A stretch of DNA of 64,000 nucleotides from an uncultured Lachnospiraceae bacterium (GTDB lineage: Bacteria > Bacillota > Clostridia > Lachnospirales > Lachnospiraceae). The position numbers were made by a program, and so were the translations under genes. Within the stretch, counting starts at the first letter, position 1. Each line of letters begins with the position of its first letter. The notes beneath the pieces are model-generated. The model did not search any database. It saw only the letters and a list, made by a program, of their open reading frames with translations, and was not told the origin of the DNA. Below, piece by piece: positions 60,667 through 64,000 of the stretch. Where the stretch lies: positions 186,001 to 250,000 of the forward strand of contig CACZBW010000006.1 of the NCBI GenBank assembly GCA_902779575.1. The letters run 5' to 3'.

Positions 60667-62628
60667 TCAGATTCTTGTCTCTCCGTCGTCTGTATAAAGC
60701 TCATACTGACCCGGATCCGAATCATAGCTGATATAAGTCAGGGAAGCATAATCAATCTCTTCGACGCAGGAAGCCGGCTTCGCAAGCGGAAGCACATGTC
60801 CCCGGAGCAGGAATACAAGCAGTTCATTCAGCTCCGCCTTCACATAGTGGTCGCCTTTTTCAAGCAGTTCCTCATCATAGTCGTCCGCCGCGCGGAAACG
60901 GATCAGCTTCATGTCCTCCGGCAGATACACATATCTGCCCCTGGCATTCTGCGTGTAAACCGGGGCAATCATAATGCTCTCCCCGGCCAGGATCTGGTCT
61001 TCCGTCCGGACCGCCCGCTCATCCTCCGGATAGGCAAAAGCAAGCGGAACAAAATACATATCATCTCCGAGAGCCGCCTTCATGAACTCTGAATAAATAT
61101 AGGGGATCAGGGCATAGCGGAGTTCTACAAACTTCTTCAGATCCGCGATCCTGTCAAACTGATAAAGCTCCTGCCTTCGCGTGTTCATGGCCGCGTGATT
61201 GCGGAAAAGCGGGGTGAAAATACTCAGCTGCGTCCAGCGCATCACCAGATCTTCCGTCGCGTCACAGTTGAAACCGCCCGTATCGCCTCCGCAGTAGAGG
61301 AAGCCGCACATATTCAGAGCCGGCATCTGCTGGAGATTCAGGAGGATATGGCTCCACCAGGAGCAGTTATCCCCGGTCCAGACGCCTCCGCTGCGGTGCA
61401 TTCCGATGTAGGAACTTCTGGAAAACATCAGGATGCGCCTGTCCGGCGAAAGCCGCTCAAAAGCTTCACCGGCCGCACGCGTCATATTATATCCGTAGAT
61501 ATTGTGAACCCTGTCATGCCGGACCCTCGTCCCGTTCATATTGTGCCAGAAAGACCTGTAATCCTCGGGACTGTTGCCCAGTCCCCAGATCATTCCCATC
61601 AGCTCGTTGTATTTCGCCAGATCAAGGTTCTTCCCCTTATAGTCTGAAAGCGCCTCAAACACAGCGTTCAGGCGGTCCTGCGAGAAGAAGATCGCGGGCT
61701 CGTTCATATCGTTCCAGAAGCCTTCGATTCCCTTATCAAGAAGCAGCCTGTATTTGTCTCCGAACCATCTCCGGGCGTCTGCGTTCAGGAAATCCGGAAA
61801 ACGGACCCATCCCGGCCATACCGCGGCCACAAAATCCGAGCCGTCCTCTTTCGTGACGAAATAGCCCTTTTCCAGACCTTCCTCGTAGACCTCATAGCCT
61901 TCCTCGATCTTCACGCCCGCGTCTATAATCGGAATCAGGCGGATATGCCGCTGCTTCATCTCCGAGACAAACGCTTCAAAATCCGGAAACGCCTCCTCGT
62001 TCAGCGTGAAGTCTTTGTAATGATCCATATAGTCGATATCCAGATAGATCATGTCAAGCGGAATCCCGGCTTTCTCATAGCCGTCAGCCACGGCGCGCAC
62101 TTCATCCGCATTCATGTAGGACCAGCGGCTCTGGCCGAAACCGAATGCCCATCTGGGAGGAATATAGCTCCGGCCGGTGATCTTTCTGAACTCGCGGACC
62201 AGGCTGCGGGGATTCTCTCCTTCCAGAACATAGATATCCGCATCAAGCTCGGCAAAGCGGATTTTCAGCTCATCGCCATGGCTATATCCTATGTCAAAGC
62301 TGACCCTGCCGGGCGTATCAATATAGAAGCCCTTTACCCTTCCTTCCCCGAAAATAAGAATGAAATTCTGGGAGGCGTACAGGGATCTCCGGTCCTCCTG
62401 ATGATGCGGCTCGTCCGTATTATTGCTGATGTATTCCCAGCCCCTTTTATTCATTCCCCGGACCGTTTCGCCAAGTCCGTATACAAGTTCATTGTCCCCG
62501 AGGCCAAGGCTCAGGCTCTTCTCCGCTTCATCCAGGCTGAAATACGGAAGCGGCCCCTCGCCGGCCGGTACCGGGACTACTACAGATTCTGTTGCAATCG
62601 GATGGCCGATCGTATACTTTCTGATCAT
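60667..62628 (-). CDS. Alpha-glucosidase, GH31 family
   Basis: Retaining glycosidase of 653 residues that releases glucose or related sugars from alpha-glucosides. An N-terminal beta-sandwich (about 1-150) is followed by the barrel: RWAFGFGQSRWSYMNADEVR, DMIYLDIDYMDHYKDF, the catalytic nucleophile in GFWNDMNEPAIFF near 303, and the acid/base in WTGDNCSWWSH. A C-terminal beta domain ends at ELYTDDGETRI. No signal peptide is seen, so it is cytoplasmic. It lies 18 bp after the chromate transporter gene and may share its transcript. Confidence 0.94.
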   Translation of the reverse strand: MIRKYTIGHPIATESVVVPVPAGEGPLPYFSLDEAEKSLSLGLGDNELVYGLGETVRGMNKRGWEYISNNTDEPHHQEDRRSLYASQNFILIFGEGRVKGFYIDTPGRVSFDIGYSHGDELKIRFAELDADIYVLEGENPRSLVREFRKITGRSYIPPRWAFGFGQSRWSYMNADEVRAVADGYEKAGIPLDMIYLDIDYMDHYKDFTLNEEAFPDFEAFVSEMKQRHIRLIPIIDAGVKIEEGYEVYEEGLEKGYFVTKEDGSDFVAAVWPGWVRFPDFLNADARRWFGDKYRLLLDKGIEGFWNDMNEPAIFFSQDRLNAVFEALSDYKGKNLDLAKYNELMGMIWGLGNSPEDYRSFWHNMNGTRVRHDRVHNIYGYNMTRAAGEAFERLSPDRRILMFSRSSYIGMHRSGGVWTGDNCSWWSHILLNLQQMPALNMCGFLYCGGDTGGFNCDATEDLVMRWTQLSIFTPLFRNHAAMNTRRQELYQFDRIADLKKFVELRYALIPYIYSEFMKAALGDDMYFVPLAFAYPEDERAVRTEDQILAGESIMIAPVYTQNARGRYVYLPEDMKLIRFRAADDYDEELLEKGDHYVKAELNELLVFLLRGHVLPLAKPASCVEEIDYASLTYISYDSDPGQYELYTDDGETRI

Positions 62629-62646
62629 GGATTCTCCTTTATTTGT

Positions 62647-63222
62647 TCAGACTCCGGCAAAATGAAAGAGGATTCCCGCCGCTGCCGACAAAGCGATAAA
62701 AATCACCGGATGCAGCTTTGGGAAAAACTTCTGCAGAATAAAGATCGCGATTCCCAGGAGGACCGCTTTCCAGAGAAAGAGATCCGTAATCTTGCGGGTC
62801 TCGCTGAACGCGCTAAGATCCAGCAGAGCAACCTTTGCCACATTGATTCCGGCCGCGCTGATCATGGCGATCGAGGCCGGGCGCAGTCCGTAAAAAGCGC
62901 CTTTGACATAAGGGCTGTCCTGGAACTTGTTCAGGAAATGGGCAATGATAAGGATGATAATGACGCTTGGCGCCGCCAGGGACAGGGTCGCCAGGATCCC
63001 GCCGGGAACGCCTCCCGTCGTATATCCCGCATAGGTTGACATATTGATTCCGATCGCGCCGGGGGTAGACTCCGAAACCGCGATCATATCCGCGATATCG
63101 GTATGGCTGAACCATCCGGTTTTGTTCGAAATCTCATAGAGGAAAGGAAGAGTCGCCAGGCCGCCGCCCACAGTGAACAGTCCGGTCTTGAAGAATTCAA
63201 ATATCAGCCTGAGGTAGATCAT
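62647..63222 (-). CDS. Chromate transporter, half-size subunit
   Basis: A 191-residue membrane protein of the CHR family, with about six hydrophobic segments. The N-terminal FFKTGLFTVGGGLATLPFLY and the block VSESTPGAIGINMSTYAGY match the CHR signature. Short CHR proteins come in tandem pairs that insert with opposite topology and work together. Its start overlaps the stop of the other subunit by 4 bp. The natural substrate in anaerobes is uncertain; the name reflects the family. Confidence 0.93.
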   Translation of the reverse strand: MIYLRLIFEFFKTGLFTVGGGLATLPFLYEISNKTGWFSHTDIADMIAVSESTPGAIGINMSTYAGYTTGGVPGGILATLSLAAPSVIIILIIAHFLNKFQDSPYVKGAFYGLRPASIAMISAAGINVAKVALLDLSAFSETRKITDLFLWKAVLLGIAIFILQKFFPKLHPVIFIALSAAAGILFHFAGV

Positions 63223-63782
63223 GCCTTCTTCCCTCCTTTCCTGTTATAGAGAATGACTCCCGTAATGCCGGAGAGGATGACCAGCACCGCAGCCGGAACC
63301 GCCAGCGGCAGACGGCTGGAAAAAGCAGTCAGCAGAAAGACGATCAGGTAGAGAAGCAGCGTCTGCCGGTCCACAACCGACTTTTTCCAGAGTCTCAGCA
63401 CCGCCTGCACGATCAGCACGCACACGCAGACACGGATCCCAGCAAAGGCGTTCTGCACGACCGGATACTCCGCAAAATTCCGCAGGCTTGCTGAAATCAC
63501 AAGGATAAGCGCGATCGGGGCTGTCAGAAAGCCGAGCGTCGCTATGACGCCGCCCAATATGCCGGCCTGTTTGTTTCCGATGAAGGTGGAGACATTCAGC
63601 GCGATAATCCCCGGCGTACACTGGCCGATGGCAAAATAATCCATCAGTTCTTCTGTCGTAACCCATCCCCGGTCCTGGGCAAGATCCCTGTCAAGCAGCG
63701 GCAGCATGGCATACCCGCCGCCGAAATTCACCGCCCCGATCCGCAGAAAGGCAATATACAGTTCCAGCAGTTTTTTCAACAT
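63219..63782 (-). CDS. Chromate transporter, half-size subunit
   Basis: The 187-residue partner of the gene at 62647-63222. AFLRIGAVNFGGGYAMLPLL and AIGQCTPGIIALNVSTFIGN are the family blocks, with six hydrophobic segments. The pair shares a 4-bp overlap, so translation is coupled. A gene of unknown function ends 38 bp upstream and may belong to the same transcript. Confidence 0.93.
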   Translation of the reverse strand: MLKKLLELYIAFLRIGAVNFGGGYAMLPLLDRDLAQDRGWVTTEELMDYFAIGQCTPGIIALNVSTFIGNKQAGILGGVIATLGFLTAPIALILVISASLRNFAEYPVVQNAFAGIRVCVCVLIVQAVLRLWKKSVVDRQTLLLYLIVFLLTAFSSRLPLAVPAAVLVILSGITGVILYNRKGGKKA

Positions 63783-63820
63783 TCTTCAGATCCTCCGCCG
63801 GTTCTCCGGCATCCGTTTTT

Positions 63821-64000
63821 TCAAAGACGGTTGATGCAGGCGTAGAGTTCCTGCGGGCGGACAGCCGCCAGCCCGGACGGAACATAACGCTCCGCGCAGA
63901 CTGCCTCGAAACCGCCCTTCTCCATTTTCTCCAGCAGGGCCGCGAACAGCTTTTTCCCGCTCACCACGGCGCCTGTTTTTCCTCCGTACATTTCCATGGC
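63821..64000 (-). CDS. Unrecognised protein, C-terminal part only
   Basis: The minus-strand frame from the right edge to a TGA at 63821 gives 59 residues: EMYGGKTGAVVSGKKLFAAL, then EKMEKGGFEAVCAERYVP and QELYACINRL. Composition and codon use look coding. No family is recognised from this fragment, and the start lies outside the window. Confidence 0.55.
   Translation of the reverse strand, partial: AMEMYGGKTGAVVSGKKLFAALLEKMEKGGFEAVCAERYVPSGLAAVRPQELYACINRL

Overview
The window is chromosomal DNA of a Gram-positive anaerobe of the Clostridia, most likely the Lachnospiraceae. This is inferred from the gene set (GlgC/GlgD pair, long-form PRPP synthetase, PurO-type IMP cyclohydrolase, DUF5685/DnaJ operon, RibU under an FMN riboswitch, hup-rqcP-divIC-tilS-hpt-ftsH cluster), the moderately high GC and the strong AGGAGG-like ribosome binding sites. 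Both edges cut genes: uvrC at the left and an unrecognised gene at the right. I saw no tRNA, rRNA or CRISPR array.

Layout. 1-12 kb, mostly minus strand: uvrC, a PAP2-family membrane phosphatase, ftsH with a probable frameshift in its tail, a cytidylate-kinase-like protein, cobT, a three-gene operon (zinc-ribbon membrane protein, DUF5685, DnaJ) and a two-component system. 12-26.5 kb: pyk, malQ, plsC, an intact IS630-type element, spoVG, glgD/glgC, a hairpin array, murC, a DnaD-like and a DnaC-like gene, and prs. 26.6-36.4 kb: AICAR transformylase and PurO, an SbcD/YhaN-like pair, mscL, xpt, a GH27 alpha-galactosidase and a PrsA-like lipoprotein. 36.5-56.6 kb: mfd-pth, a 59-bp tandem repeat, murF, ddl, a GH13 enzyme, the ftsH2-hpt-tilS-divIC-rqcP-hup block, hisS, cca, cspA and a TPR lipoprotein. 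57-64 kb: ribU with its riboswitch, an AT-rich island of small and broken genes (58.0-60.6 kb), a GH31 glucosidase, a two-subunit chromate transporter and the right-edge partial gene.

How the genes work together. Alpha-glucan and galactoside use (malQ, GH13, GH31, GH27) feeds glycolysis (pyk) and glycogen precursor synthesis (glgC/glgD). Purine supply is covered by prs, the split last two steps of IMP synthesis, and salvage by xpt and hpt. Murein precursor synthesis has murC, murF and ddl. Genome maintenance has uvrC, mfd, the SbcCD-like pair and the DnaD/DnaC helicase-loading pair.

The least ordinary parts are: (1) the 58.6-60.6 kb island, where three neighbouring genes each carry a frameshift or stop and a duplicated terminator/promoter module holds a 67-bp hairpin element with a target-site duplication; (2) non-coding repeats (a 59-bp tandem array, a scattered palindromic family, the hairpin array before murC); (3) the absence of yabP, yabQ, spoIIE and spoVT from places where spore-formers keep them; and (4) the ftsH tail frameshift. 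I did not find a complete new defence or metabolic system.
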